A DNA stretch of 64,000 nt from Segatella copri. Its GTDB lineage: Bacteria; Bacteroidota; Bacteroidia; Bacteroidales; Bacteroidaceae. Each line of letters opens with the position of its first letter. The first letter of the stretch is position 1. Positions 9,466-18,781 of the stretch are shown one piece after another. Location of the stretch: assembly GCF_026015625.1 (NCBI RefSeq), contig NZ_JAPDVG010000001.1, positions 1,178,001 through 1,242,000 on the forward strand, read 5' to 3'. Under the pieces are notes generated by a model, which saw nothing but the letters and a program-made list of their open reading frames with translations, was not told the DNA's origin and did not search any database. A program made the position numbers and the translations under genes.

Positions 9466-9816
9466 TTAAATTTCGCTCTCGTGAACCATTGGTGCAGATG
9501 TCTTGGTAGGATCGCGCCAATAAATATTATTCTCAATAAACTCTTCTGTAGCGAGCAAAGTTGGCTTTGGCAACTTCTCGTAGTAGCGAGAGATTTCAAT
9601 CTGTTCGCGGTTCTCAAAAACTTCCTCCAAAGAATCGTTATAAGAAGCAAACTCCTGAAGTTTCTTGCTCAACTCCTGCTTGATTTCGATAGAAATCTGA
9701 TTAGCGCGCTTTGCAATGATAGCTACGCTCTCGTAGATATTATGGGTATCATCGCAGAGATCCATAATGTTGCGAGTTACTGTGTTTACTGGTGCCTTTG
9801 ATTTTTTGAAATCCAT
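9466..9816 (-). CDS. rpoZ: RNA polymerase omega subunit (Rpb6-like)
   Basis: This 116-residue protein is the Bacteroidetes form of the omega/Rpb6 subunit that helps assemble the beta' subunit of RNA polymerase. The segment NIYESVAIIAKRANQI (27-42) is the conserved helix: in omega/Rpb6 the pattern is 'ly..v.iiakRArqi'. It is longer than E. coli omega (91 residues) and has an additional C-terminal region ending in HESEI. It sits between bamD (56 bases upstream) and the DUF4293 gene (14 bases downstream), so it is probably in the bamD transcript. Confidence 0.85.
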   Translation of the reverse strand: MDFKKSKAPVNTVTRNIMDLCDDTHNIYESVAIIAKRANQISIEIKQELSKKLQEFASYNDSLEEVFENREQIEISRYYEKLPKPTLLATEEFIENNIYWRDPTKTSAPMVHESEI

Positions 9817-9872
9817 AATTATAGTACTATTATTATTATATTGTTTTTACCTTATTATATATATGCTTTTTT

Positions 9873-10739
9873 TTAATTGGCATTATTGCCAAGCTGGTCG
9901 AGAGCAGTCTCCGGATGCTCTTTCTCGTACTGCTTGCACTTCTCGATATACTTCTCGGCAAGTGCGCGGTCCTTTGAATCAGGATATTCGTTGATAAAGC
10001 CATAACACTCATCCTCAGCATCCTGATAGCGCTCCAGCTGCTTTTTCTCGACACTCATCTTTGCCAGTTCGTATTTACCTTTCATGATGAGCGATGCAAA
10101 CTCCTCGCGTCGGTTGCTGTAAGGATAATCCTTAAGCGCATTCTGTGCAGTTACGATACAAGCCTCATAATTGTTGCCTCCGCTGGTACAGTTGCCGAAA
10201 TAGGTGCCCATATCAAAATACAGCTTGGCACTCTTATACTCCTTCTCAACCAAGAGGTCCTGAAGAGCAAAAAGGCGGTTTGTAGCCTGCTGCTTGAGTC
10301 GGGCATCCGGATAAAGATCCAGAAACTCCTGGAAGGCTGCGATGGCTGTAATCGTGGTACTCTGGTCAAGACGAGGCTCTGGAGCATTCTGATACAGACT
10401 CTCTCCCACAAAGTACTTTGCATTTTCAGCAAACTTACCTTTAGGATAAGAAGAGTAATACTTCTTGAAATACTCTGCAGCAGTCTCATAATCCTTCATA
10501 CCATACTCGGCCATAGCCAGCATGTACAAACATTCCTCACCCTCGGTAGAACCTTTCTTCATCGTTACCAGTTCCTGCAGAAGAGGAATGGCACGGGAAT
10601 ACTTGCCCTGGGCATAGCTCTGCTTGGCGTACTCATACTTATAAGTATAATCGCCTGATTTCAATACCTGGTTATATTCGTGGGCACAGCTCGACAAGAG
10701 CAATGCAACACACGATGCAATAAGAGTCAATTTTTTCAT
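9873..10739 (-). CDS. bamD: Outer membrane protein assembly factor BamD
   Basis: BamD is a periplasm-facing outer-membrane lipoprotein of the BAM complex that inserts beta-barrel proteins. The 288-residue protein starts MKKLTLIASCVALLL and has a lipobox ending in Cys18 (LLSSC). Tetratricopeptide repeats fill the rest (YEYAKQSYAQGKYSRAIPLL, then ETAAEYFKKYYSSYPKGKFAENA). The start at 10739 is chosen because the -7 promoter box covers 10758-10765, which rules out the upstream in-frame starts. It heads the group bamD-rpoZ-DUF4293. Confidence 0.93.
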   Translation of the reverse strand: MKKLTLIASCVALLLSSCAHEYNQVLKSGDYTYKYEYAKQSYAQGKYSRAIPLLQELVTMKKGSTEGEECLYMLAMAEYGMKDYETAAEYFKKYYSSYPKGKFAENAKYFVGESLYQNAPEPRLDQSTTITAIAAFQEFLDLYPDARLKQQATNRLFALQDLLVEKEYKSAKLYFDMGTYFGNCTSGGNNYEACIVTAQNALKDYPYSNRREEFASLIMKGKYELAKMSVEKKQLERYQDAEDECYGFINEYPDSKDRALAEKYIEKCKQYEKEHPETALDQLGNNAN

Positions 10740-10757
10740 AATTCTCATTTTGAACTG

Positions 10758-10788
10758 CAAAGTTACTCATAATTTACTTATTATCAAA
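10758..10788 (-). promoter_or_regulatory. Promoter of bamD
   Basis: Minus strand: -33 TTTG (10785-10788), 19-base spacer, -7 TAACTTTG (10758-10765). Transcription would begin near 10751, leaving a very short leader before the BamD start at 10739. Confidence 0.8.
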
Positions 10789-10849
10789 AGAAAAGATACA
10801 TTTTTTCGTAAAAAATTAATCTTTATAACGATTAATGGCGTTTTTTTTG

Positions 10850-10857
10850 TAATTTTG
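10850..10857 (+). promoter_or_regulatory. -7 box of uvrB
   Basis: TAATTTTG lies 41 bases upstream of the UvrB start. No -33 TTTG is present at the right distance, so only the -7 element is supported. Confidence 0.5.
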
Positions 10858-10897
10858 CACCTTGAAACAGAACTTTTGAGAAGAAATCAGGAAGAAA

Positions 10898-12943
10898 ATG
10901 GATTTTAAGATTACATCAAAATATAAGCCAACTGGCGACCAGCCGCAAGCCATCAGGCAACTCACAGAGGGGGTGCTTGAAGGAGACCCTGCACAGGTGT
11001 TGTTGGGTGTAACCGGCTCGGGTAAAACCTTTACGGTGGCAAACGTGATTGCCAACGTGGGGAAGCCTACGCTCATCTTGAGCCACAACAAGACTCTTGC
11101 CGCCCAACTGTATCAGGAGATGAAGGGTTTCTTCCCTGAGAACGCTGTAGAATATTATGTTTCATACTACGACTATTATCAGCCGGAAGCTTATCTGCCA
11201 ACGACTGATACTTATATTGAAAAAGACCTCGCCATCAATGATGAAATAGACAAGTTGCGACTCGGTGCTGTTTCTGCCCTTCTCTCGGGCAGAAAGGATG
11301 TCATCGTTGTCTCATCCGTATCGTGCATCTATGGTATGGGCGGACCTGTGGCGATGCAGGAGAACATCATCAAGATTCATCGCGGGCAGCGACTCGACAG
11401 AAATGAATTTCTGAGGAAACTCGTTGATGCACTTTACGTTAGAAATGACATAGAACTGCAACGTGGCAACTTTAGAGTGAAAGGCGAAACGGTTGACATC
11501 TTTATGGCTTACAGCGATCATGTTTTGCGCGTAACATGGTGGGACGATGAGATTGACAGTATCGAAGAAGTGGATTCGCTCACCTATCACCGCCTTGCCT
11601 CGTTCGAAGATTACGAGATTTATCCAGCCAACCTTTTCGTAACAACAAAAGAACAACAGGAAAGTGCCATTCGCAGAATTCAGGACGACCTGGTTAAACA
11701 GGTAGAATTCTTCAAGAGTATTGGAGATGGAATCAAGGCACAGCGCATCAAGGAACGTGTAGAATATGATATGGAAATGATCAAGGAATTGGGCCACTGT
11801 TCGGGCATCGAGAACTATTCCCGTTATTTCGATGGCAGACATGAAGGCGAACGCCCGTATTGCCTGCTCGATTTCTTCCCTAAAGATTTCCTGCTTGTGG
11901 TTGACGAGAGCCATGTGAGCATCCCGCAGATTGGAGCCATGTATGGAGGCGACCGGGCACGAAAGAAGAACCTGGTAGAATATGGTTTCCGTTTGCCTGC
12001 TGCCTTCGACAACCGTCCGCTGAAGTTCGAGGAATTTCATGATCTCATTCCGCAGGCCATCTACGTAAGTGCAACTCCGGCAGACTATGAATTGAGAGAA
12101 GCCGAAGGCGTGGTTGTAGAACAGCTGATTCGTCCTACAGGACTCCTGGATCCGGAAATCGAAGTCCGTCCAAGTGAGAATCAGATAGATGATCTTCTGG
12201 ACGAAATATTAACAAGAACACACCGCAACGAGCGAGTTCTGATTACGACTCTTACAAAGCGCATGGCAGAAGAACTCACCGAGTTCCTGCTCAACCACAA
12301 CGTAAAGGCTGCCTATATCCACAGTGATGTGGCAACCTTAGACCGAGTAAAGATCATGAACGATCTCCGTGCAGGAGTATACGATGTACTGGTGGGTGTC
12401 AACCTGTTACGAGAAGGACTCGACTTACCGGAAGTTTCGCTCGTAGCTATTCTCGATGCAGACAAGGAAGGTTTCCTGCGCAGTCACCGTTCTCTGACCC
12501 AGACAGCTGGCCGTGCAGCCCGAAATGTGAACGGCAAGGTAATCATGTATGCAGACAACATCACAGACAGCATGCAGAAAACGATAGATGAAACTGCCCG
12601 CCGCCGAAGCATCCAGTTGAAATACAATGCCGACCATGGCATTACTCCAAAACAGATTGTGAAAGCAATAACCTCAGCTCTGCCTACCAGCAAGGAAGAA
12701 GGAGCAAAGATTGTTCCGATGGGAGCCGAGGGTTCCAAGCCTCGCGTTTACGTGGAACCGGAAAGTGCAGCCTTCGTTGCCGACCCTATTGTTCGCAGTA
12801 TGAGCAAGGAAGAATTGGAAAAGAGCATTGCCAATACTACGGCATTGATGAAGCAAGCTGCCAAAGACCTCGACTTCATGCAAGCTGCCCAATATCGCGA
12901 TGAAATCATCCGATTGCAGAAGGAATTGGAAGAAAAGGGATAA
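10898..12943 (+). CDS. uvrB: Excinuclease ABC subunit B
   Basis: UvrB is the damage-verifying helicase-like subunit of nucleotide excision repair, working with UvrA and UvrC in the cytoplasm. The 681 residues have the Walker A motif GVTGSGKT (37-44), the beta-hairpin YYDYYQPEAYLP used to probe DNA, the DESH box (LLVVDESHVS), helicase motifs VSATP, GVNLLREGLDLPEV and QTAGRAARN, and a C-terminal UVR domain (FMQAAQYRDEI) that meets UvrC. Length is standard. The gene is monocistronic between divergent bamD and a bidirectional terminator. Confidence 0.98.
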   Translation: MDFKITSKYKPTGDQPQAIRQLTEGVLEGDPAQVLLGVTGSGKTFTVANVIANVGKPTLILSHNKTLAAQLYQEMKGFFPENAVEYYVSYYDYYQPEAYLPTTDTYIEKDLAINDEIDKLRLGAVSALLSGRKDVIVVSSVSCIYGMGGPVAMQENIIKIHRGQRLDRNEFLRKLVDALYVRNDIELQRGNFRVKGETVDIFMAYSDHVLRVTWWDDEIDSIEEVDSLTYHRLASFEDYEIYPANLFVTTKEQQESAIRRIQDDLVKQVEFFKSIGDGIKAQRIKERVEYDMEMIKELGHCSGIENYSRYFDGRHEGERPYCLLDFFPKDFLLVVDESHVSIPQIGAMYGGDRARKKNLVEYGFRLPAAFDNRPLKFEEFHDLIPQAIYVSATPADYELREAEGVVVEQLIRPTGLLDPEIEVRPSENQIDDLLDEILTRTHRNERVLITTLTKRMAEELTEFLLNHNVKAAYIHSDVATLDRVKIMNDLRAGVYDVLVGVNLLREGLDLPEVSLVAILDADKEGFLRSHRSLTQTAGRAARNVNGKVIMYADNITDSMQKTIDETARRRSIQLKYNADHGITPKQIVKAITSALPTSKEEGAKIVPMGAEGSKPRVYVEPESAAFVADPIVRSMSKEELEKSIANTTALMKQAAKDLDFMQAAQYRDEIIRLQKELEEKG

Positions 12944-12963
12944 ATTCAAAAGAAATAACCATC

Positions 12964-13005
12964 AAAAAGAGGGTGAATCATAAATTAATGATTCACCCTC
13001 TTTTT
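12964..13005 (+). terminator. Bidirectional terminator between uvrB and the YigZ gene
   Basis: AAAAAGAGGGTG(aa)TCAT pairs with ATGA(tt)CACCCTCTTTTT around a short loop. A-rich and T-rich flanks let it work in both directions between two converging genes. A close sequence relative stands at 54633-54675. Confidence 0.9.
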
Positions 13006-13044
13006 ATTTACCCAGCAGTTATTCATCTGTCTGTCAGTTATCTG

Positions 13045-13632
13045 CTATTCAAACGACAGCTTTTTCAGACGGGAACGTAACTGCTCCGCCTCGCTCTTTC
13101 TGATAGAGAGTTTGATGCTGCAAGTATTATCGAAAGTCTGATCCAGGATACGCGGATTCATATCTTTGACTATCCTCATCACATCATTCATCATCGGATA
13201 AGTAAAATCATAGGTTACTATTTCCTCTATCTGTTGCGTAACCTCCTCACTATGAGCCAAAGCATCAATAGCAGCTTCACGATAGGCAACAATGAGTCCG
13301 CTGGTTCCCAATTTCACTCCTCCGAAATATCGGATGACGACAATTAAAATATCCGTCAATTCTGATTTCGTGATTTGGCCGAGGATTGGTTTTCCTGCTG
13401 TAGAAGAAGGTTCGCCATCATCATTGGCACGGAACTCTGTCCGTTCAGGACCTAGCATATATGCATAACAACAATGTCGGGCATCGTAATATTTCTTACG
13501 GTACCCGGCAACAATTTCCTTCACCTCGTCAACAGTTGTAACATGGTGAGCAAAGGCGAGAAACTTACTCCTTTTCTCGGTGTAATATCCCTCGCCTATC
13601 GTATCTGATATAGTCTTAAATTCGTCTATCAT
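13045..13632 (-). CDS. YigZ/IMPACT family protein
   Basis: The 195-residue protein belongs to the YigZ (UPF0029/IMPACT) family. The N-terminal domain has the signature: EKRSKFLAFAHHV, then YDARHCCYAYMLG and DDGEPSSTAGKPIL, IRYFGGVKLGTSGLIVAY. A shorter C-terminal domain (about 130-195) is of the DUF1949 type. The eukaryotic relative IMPACT acts on translation control; the bacterial role is unsettled, possibly ribosome- or nucleic-acid-related. The start codon overlaps the stop of the upstream DUF1015 gene (TAATG), so the two are translationally coupled. Confidence 0.9.
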   Translation of the reverse strand: MIDEFKTISDTIGEGYYTEKRSKFLAFAHHVTTVDEVKEIVAGYRKKYYDARHCCYAYMLGPERTEFRANDDGEPSSTAGKPILGQITKSELTDILIVVIRYFGGVKLGTSGLIVAYREAAIDALAHSEEVTQQIEEIVTYDFTYPMMNDVMRIVKDMNPRILDQTFDNTCSIKLSIRKSEAEQLRSRLKKLSFE

Positions 13633-14966
13633 TAATCCAACTTGTGAATAATCAAACCGCTGCGCAACTTAGGTTCAAACCAAGTTGCCTTAGGTGGCAT
13701 AATCTTACCACTGTCAGCGATATCCATAATCTGCTGCATAGTAACCGGATGCAAAGCAAGTGCCATCTTCATCTCACCGCTATCCACACGACGTTTCAAC
13801 TCACCGAGACCGCGAAGACCGCCCACAAAATCGATGCGCTTATCAGAACGTAAATCCTTGATACCCAGAATTTCATCAAGAATCAGACGAGATGAAATAT
13901 CCACATCGAGCACGCCGATAGGATCTGCATCGTCGTAAGTTCCTGGCTTGGCAAACAAACCGTACCATTTACCGTCCAGATAGAGGAGGAAAGAATGGAG
14001 AGCAGCTGGTTTCAGAATATCCAAGCCAAACTGGCTGATAGCATCATCAATAGCCATCTTTTCATAGCAAGGTATGCCCTCTTCATCACCAGATACATTC
14101 ACATTGATTGCATCAATATCTATCACCTCGAAATTCTTTGTCAAAGCATCGAGGAACTGATCAGAAGTCAGACCGTTCAAATCCTTCACAACTCGGTTAT
14201 AATCGAGAATAGTAAGCTGACTTGCCTGGAAACAAACTGCCATAAAGTAGTTATATTCCTCCTTACCTGTATGATTAGGATTCTGCTTAGCTTTTTCTGC
14301 ACCTACCAGAGCTGCTGCTGCACTACGGTGATGACCGTCAGCAATATAAAGGCTAGGCATCTTGGCAAATTCCGCTGTAATTGTGGCAATATCCTGATCA
14401 TCGCTTACAACCCAGAACTGATGACGGAAACCATCTATTGGAGCAATGAAATCATACTCCGGCGTTGTTGCTGCATAACGCATCAGAAGTTCGTTAAGCA
14501 CCTCATTATCAGGATAAGCGAAGAATACTGGTTCGATATTGGCATTGCATACACGCACATGCTTCATACGGTCTTCTTCCTTATCGCGGCGTGTCAGCTC
14601 ATGTTTCTTGATGACACCCGTCATATAGTCGTTTACATACGCACCTACCACAAGACCATACTGAGTCTTGCCGTTCATCGTCTGTGCATAGATATAATAC
14701 TGTTCCTTATCATCCTGTTTCAACCAGCCATTCTCCTGGAACTTTCTGAAGTTCTCTGCAGCGCTTTCATAAACGCGAGGATCGTACTCAGAAGTACCTG
14801 GTTCGAAATTGATTTCAGGTTTAATAATATGATAAAGGCTCTTCTCGTTATCGCCTGCCTCGGCACGTGCTTCCTCAGAATTGAGAACATCGTAAGGACG
14901 AGACTCAACTTGCTCAACTAAATCTTTTGGGGGACGAATACCCTTAAATGGTTTAACTATAGCCAT
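13632..14966 (-). CDS. DUF1015 family protein in the serine biosynthesis cluster
   Basis: The 444-residue protein matches DUF1015: it begins VKPFKGIRPPKDL with ESRPYDVLN and has the strongly conserved ADGHHR motif (209-214). Function is not established. It lies downstream of serC and serA on the same strand and is coupled to yigZ by a one-base overlap. The ADGHHR motif recalls the G-x-H-R motif of the ParB/sulfiredoxin/serine kinase fold, and the location next to serA/serC makes a role in phosphoserine metabolism worth testing; that is inference. No signal peptide or membrane segment is seen. Confidence 0.85.
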   Translation of the reverse strand: MAIVKPFKGIRPPKDLVEQVESRPYDVLNSEEARAEAGDNEKSLYHIIKPEINFEPGTSEYDPRVYESAAENFRKFQENGWLKQDDKEQYYIYAQTMNGKTQYGLVVGAYVNDYMTGVIKKHELTRRDKEEDRMKHVRVCNANIEPVFFAYPDNEVLNELLMRYAATTPEYDFIAPIDGFRHQFWVVSDDQDIATITAEFAKMPSLYIADGHHRSAAAALVGAEKAKQNPNHTGKEEYNYFMAVCFQASQLTILDYNRVVKDLNGLTSDQFLDALTKNFEVIDIDAINVNVSGDEEGIPCYEKMAIDDAISQFGLDILKPAALHSFLLYLDGKWYGLFAKPGTYDDADPIGVLDVDISSRLILDEILGIKDLRSDKRIDFVGGLRGLGELKRRVDSGEMKMALALHPVTMQQIMDIADSGKIMPPKATWFEPKLRSGLIIHKLD

Positions 14967-15033
14967 AATGTTTTATTGATTTTAATGAATAAAAGCCCAC
15001 GAAGGGCAAGTATATCATGAAGTCTGTAAAGAT

Positions 15034-15082
15034 AAAAAGCCCATAAAGGGCACTAGCTAAAGCACCCTCTATGAGCTTTTTT
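15034..15082 (-). terminator. Hairpin between serA and the DUF1015 gene
   Basis: On the minus strand AAGCTCATAGAGGGTGC pairs, with G-U pairs, to GTGCCCTTTATGGGCTT and is followed by TTTTT. A smaller GCCC/GGGC hairpin at 14995-15007 follows. This looks like an intrinsic terminator or attenuator limiting read-through from serCA into DUF1015-yigZ. Confidence 0.75.
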
Positions 15083-15094
15083 ATATCCTAATTT

Positions 15095-16012
15095 TTATTT
15101 ATTTACTTGATATTTTGTGCAGCCATCAGCAAAGAACGCATTGATCTGCTTAGCTGCTGCAATACCGGCATTGATATTTGCTTCTGCAGTCTGTGCACCC
15201 ATCTTCTTAGGAGTTGAGAAGTAGCGACCCTCGAACTTGGCAAAGTCTGCATCAGCATCAGGCTTGATATCAGTGATGAACTTCAAATCCTCACGCTCAG
15301 CGAGAAGTTTCAGGAGCTCAGGCTCATTGATAACTTCCTTACGCGCTGTATTGATGAGGATGCCACCCTTAGGCAACTGGTTTACAGTCTTGTAGTCGAT
15401 GCTCTTGATAGTCTCTGGAGTAGCAGGGATATGAAGAGAAACGATGTCGCAAGTCTGGAACAACTCATCCTGTGACTTTACAGCATGAACACCGGCAGCC
15501 TCGATAACATCAGCTGGGCAGAATGCATCGTAAGCAGCTACTTCCATGCCGAATCCCTTGGCGATGCGAGCCACATTTCGACCTACATTACCGAAAGCAA
15601 GAATACCCAGTTTCTTACCCTTCAACTCGCTGCCAGCCTTGCCGTTGTAGAAATTACGTACAGTAAAGACCAACAAGCCGAATACCAACTCAGCTACTGC
15701 GTTAGAGTTCTGACCAGGAGTATTCTCAGCCACTACATTATGAGCAGTAGCAGCAGCAAGGTCAATGTTATCATAACCTGCACCAGCACGAACGATAATC
15801 TTCAGGTTCTTTGCTGCATCGAGCACCTCGGCATCAGCCTTGTCAGAACGGATAATCATCGCGTCCACATCCTTCACTGCATCGAGAAGCTGAGCCTTCT
15901 CTGTATATTTTTCGAGCAGCACCAATTCGTTGCCTGCTCCCTCTATTTCTTTCTTAATGCCTTCCACAGCAGCCGCTGCGAATGGCTTTTCTGTTGCAAC
16001 TAATACTTTCAT
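15095..16012 (-). CDS. serA: D-3-phosphoglycerate dehydrogenase, lysine type
   Basis: SerA oxidises 3-phosphoglycerate to 3-phosphohydroxypyruvate, the first step of serine synthesis. The 305-residue enzyme has the D-2-hydroxyacid dehydrogenase fold: NAD-binding AFGNVGRNVA (139-148), INTARKEVI with the catalytic Arg224, and the usual active-site region STPKKMGAQTAEA. In that region the catalytic His of E. coli-type enzymes is replaced by Lys (Lys269). This and the short length without ACT or regulatory domain match the 'type III-K' class known from Entamoeba and Bacteroidetes. It starts 13 bases after serC ends, so the two form an operon. Confidence 0.93.
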   Translation of the reverse strand: MKVLVATEKPFAAAAVEGIKKEIEGAGNELVLLEKYTEKAQLLDAVKDVDAMIIRSDKADAEVLDAAKNLKIIVRAGAGYDNIDLAAATAHNVVAENTPGQNSNAVAELVFGLLVFTVRNFYNGKAGSELKGKKLGILAFGNVGRNVARIAKGFGMEVAAYDAFCPADVIEAAGVHAVKSQDELFQTCDIVSLHIPATPETIKSIDYKTVNQLPKGGILINTARKEVINEPELLKLLAEREDLKFITDIKPDADADFAKFEGRYFSTPKKMGAQTAEANINAGIAAAKQINAFFADGCTKYQVNK

Positions 16013-16025
16013 ACAAATTCAAAAA

Positions 16026-17096
16026 TTAATGTTGTGCTTCAAAATCCTGCATGGCCTTGACGAGTGCCTGAACGCCCTCCATGGTCTGTGCATTATAGCA
16101 GCTGGCACGGAAACCACCCACTGAGCGGTGACCCTTGATACCTACCATGCCACGCTCTGTAGCGAAGTCGAGGAATGGCTTCTCCAACTCCTTGTACTCA
16201 TCGTTCATCACGAAGCAGATGTTCATCAAAGAACGGGATGCTTCTTCAACAGTACCCTTGAAGAGTTTGTTGCGGTCGATTTCTGCATAAAGAACTTCTG
16301 CACGTTCGTGAGCTCGCTTGTCAGCAGCCTCAACACCACCATTAGCCTTCAACCAGCGGAGATTCTCCATCAAGGTATAGATAGGAACAACAGGAGGAGT
16401 ATTGAACATACTGCCCTTCTCAACGTGAGTACGATAATCGAGCATTGTAGGAAGCTCGCGAGGAGCCTTGCCGAGCATATCATCCTTAACGATGATAACG
16501 GTAACACCTGCCATAGAAAGATTCTTCTGAGCACCTGCATAGATGGCAGTATACTTAGAAACATCTACTGGACGGCTCATGATATCTGAAGACATATCAG
16601 AAATCAATGGTACGTTTACATCTGGATCTACACGGAGTTCAGTACCATATATAGTATTGTTGCTTGTCAAATGCAAGTAATCACAATCGGCTGGTACAGT
16701 GTTAGGAACCTGTGGATAGAAAGTGAAATTGGCGTCGGACGATGATGCGATCTCCACGACCTCACCAAAATGCTTTGCCTCTTTCATTGCCTTCTTAGCC
16801 CAAGTGCCAGAATTAATGTAGGCAGCCTTCTTGATGAGGAAGTTTGCTGGAATCTGCATAAACTGCAATGACGCGCCACCACCAAGGAAGATAACGGAAT
16901 AACCCTCAGGAATGTCAAGAAGTTCCTTGAATAAGGAGACTGCCTCATCAACTACTGGCTGGAAATCCTTAGCACGGTGGCTGATTTCCATCAATGAAAG
17001 ACCTGAACCATTAAAATCCAAAATCTGCTTTGCTGTGTTCTCAATCACTTCGCGTGGAAGCATTGATGGACCTGCGTTAAAATTGTACTTCTTCAT
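16026..17096 (-). CDS. serC: Phosphoserine aminotransferase
   Basis: SerC converts 3-phosphohydroxypyruvate and glutamate to phosphoserine and 2-oxoglutarate using PLP. The 356-residue protein begins with [10 protein letters not shown], includes [10 protein letters not shown] for phosphate binding and the PLP-lysine segment [12 protein letters not shown] (Lys191), and ends with [10 protein letters not shown]. Length and motifs are standard. It is the first gene of the serC-serA operon and has its own promoter upstream. The Bacteroidetes enzyme may also serve the phosphohydroxythreonine step of vitamin B6 synthesis, as in E. coli. Confidence 0.97.
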   Translation of the reverse strand: MKKYNFNAGPSMLPREVIENTAKQILDFNGSGLSLMEISHRAKDFQPVVDEAVSLFKELLDIPEGYSVIFLGGGASLQFMQIPANFLIKKAAYINSGTWAKKAMKEAKHFGEVVEIASSSDANFTFYPQVPNTVPADCDYLHLTSNNTIYGTELRVDPDVNVPLISDMSSDIMSRPVDVSKYTAIYAGAQKNLSMAGVTVIIVKDDMLGKAPRELPTMLDYRTHVEKGSMFNTPPVVPIYTLMENLRWLKANGGVEAADKRAHERAEVLYAEIDRNKLFKGTVEEASRSLMNICFVMNDEYKELEKPFLDFATERGMVGIKGHRSVGGFRASCYNAQTMEGVQALVKAMQDFEAQH

Positions 17097-17208
17097 CTTT
17101 GTATAATTATTTAAGTTTTATACGATATAATCCTGTTAGCAGGAAAAATTAGTGCACAATACACCCATATAGGATACATAGTAAACCTTTGGATTGTATT
17201 TACGACTG

Positions 17209-17240
17209 CGAAATTACACTTTTTATTTGAAACTACCAAA
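17209..17240 (-). promoter_or_regulatory. Promoter of the serC-serA operon
   Basis: Minus strand: -33 TTTG (17237-17240), 20-base spacer, -7 TAATTTCG (17209-17216), one base off the TAnnTTTG consensus. The leader would be about 105 bases. The remaining 140 bases up to the helicase gene show nothing else recognisable. Confidence 0.6.
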
Positions 17241-17382
17241 CTTTTCTGCACATTTTTAGCGTTTTGCGCAGATTTCTTTCATTTTGTTAGTCATTTTAGT
17301 ATAATAACTGCATATTTATGTCTATTTTTACATTTATTATACATTAGCAAGCAACAGAGAAAAGATAATAGCAGTTTGTCAA

Positions 17383-18702
17383 CTACCTTACCTCTTCCAC
17401 TATCGTTTTGACGCCTTTTATCTTTTCGCCCTTTACATTATTCAGTACGCTGCGCAACTTCGTTCGGGAAATGGCAGCATAAGCATAACGGTCATTAACA
17501 TCAATCTTTCCGATTTCAGCCGACTGCAGCCCACCCTTCTTGCAAAGGAAGCCTAAGATGTCACCCTTGCTGATTTTATCCTTTTTGCCTTTACCTATAT
17601 ATATAGTAGCCATCTTAGGTTTGGCTGGCGCAGGAAGCTGATCAGCAACAGGCATCTCATAATTCTCAATCTCTGCATCCACATATTCCGGAATATGCTC
17701 TTCAGGACCTAACAGGAAGAAAGCCTTTCCCTGGGCTTCCCATCTTGCCGTACGTCCTACACGATGGATATAACCATCTTCGCTCTCCGGCATGTGATAA
17801 TGGATGATATTATCTATATCAGGAATATCAAGTCCGCGCGAAGCCAGATCCGTACTCACCAGGATATTAGCACTACCGTTGCTGAAACGATAGAGAGAAG
17901 CCTCTCGCTCCTTCTGTTCCAATCCACCATGGAAGAAAGATGTAGAAAAACCTTGTTCTACCAGATATTTGTTGGTACGCTCTACACTATCACGGTAATT
18001 GAGGAATACAATGGTACTCTGATCGCCTAAACTGCGTAGCAAAAGTGACAGACTCTCCAGTTTATCCTTTACCGGACTATCCACCTTATATATATGTACA
18101 CGGTCAGGAACCTGATCTTCATCCACACGGTAATCTATCTTTTCTACCCTACCCATGTGTACGAAATGAGGAATTTCCTCTGCTTCGGTAGCAGAAAGCA
18201 GAAAGTGACGACGCAAGCCAGGCAATGACTTGATCAGTCGGCTCATTTCGTCTTGGAAGCCCATCTCCAGACACTTGTCAAACTCATCAATAATCAGGTA
18301 TTTGATGTGATATGGAGAAAGATTTCCCTTATCCAGATGATCATTGAGACGACCTGGAGTTCCAAATACAATCTGAGGACGAACCTGTTTCATCACGCGA
18401 TGCTCATCCATCGTAGCACGACCACCATAGCAAGCCATCGCACGCAAACCGCTGCCCATATTCTTCAATACGTTAGCCGACTGCAAAGCGAGTTCTCTAC
18501 CAGGAGTTACCACCACCGCCTGTGCCTCGTCATCAGTAGCATCTATAAGTTGGGTAAGAGGCAAAAGATAAGCCAGTGTCTTGCCACTACCAGTTGGCGA
18601 AAGTATCACCACATCCTTGTTCCCGTGCAAGATTGCCTGCATGGAATCCTGCTGCATATCATTGAGCTCAATGCCCAGTTTATCTAAAATTCTGTCTATC
18701 AT
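17383..18702 (-). CDS. DEAD-box RNA helicase, DbpA-like
   Basis: The 439-residue protein is an ATP-dependent RNA helicase. Motifs in order: SPTGSGKT (35-42), TPGRELALQ, TPGRL, motif II as DEFD (139-142) instead of DEAD, LSAT, then ASRGLDIPDID and HRVGRTAR. The C-terminal 75 residues (from MATIYIGKGKKDKIS) resemble the DbpA RNA-binding domain, which directs DbpA to 23S rRNA, so a role in large-subunit assembly is likely. The first motif lacks the usual upstream Q-motif phenylalanine region, since the protein begins just before the Q motif. It is separated from the TPR gene upstream by 79 bases. Confidence 0.9.
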   Translation of the reverse strand: MIDRILDKLGIELNDMQQDSMQAILHGNKDVVILSPTGSGKTLAYLLPLTQLIDATDDEAQAVVVTPGRELALQSANVLKNMGSGLRAMACYGGRATMDEHRVMKQVRPQIVFGTPGRLNDHLDKGNLSPYHIKYLIIDEFDKCLEMGFQDEMSRLIKSLPGLRRHFLLSATEAEEIPHFVHMGRVEKIDYRVDEDQVPDRVHIYKVDSPVKDKLESLSLLLRSLGDQSTIVFLNYRDSVERTNKYLVEQGFSTSFFHGGLEQKEREASLYRFSNGSANILVSTDLASRGLDIPDIDNIIHYHMPESEDGYIHRVGRTARWEAQGKAFFLLGPEEHIPEYVDAEIENYEMPVADQLPAPAKPKMATIYIGKGKKDKISKGDILGFLCKKGGLQSAEIGKIDVNDRYAYAAISRTKLRSVLNNVKGEKIKGVKTIVEEVR

Positions 18703-18781
18703 AAATTTCTAATAATCAATTTCTAAAGAGAAGTTTTCTTTTATTAAAGAGAAGTTTTCATAAATTCCTCATCATGAGGCA

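Noticed and set aside
10740..10760. bamD start upstream of 10739
   Set aside because: The -7 box covers 10758-10765, and the lipoprotein signal peptide starts at 10739.
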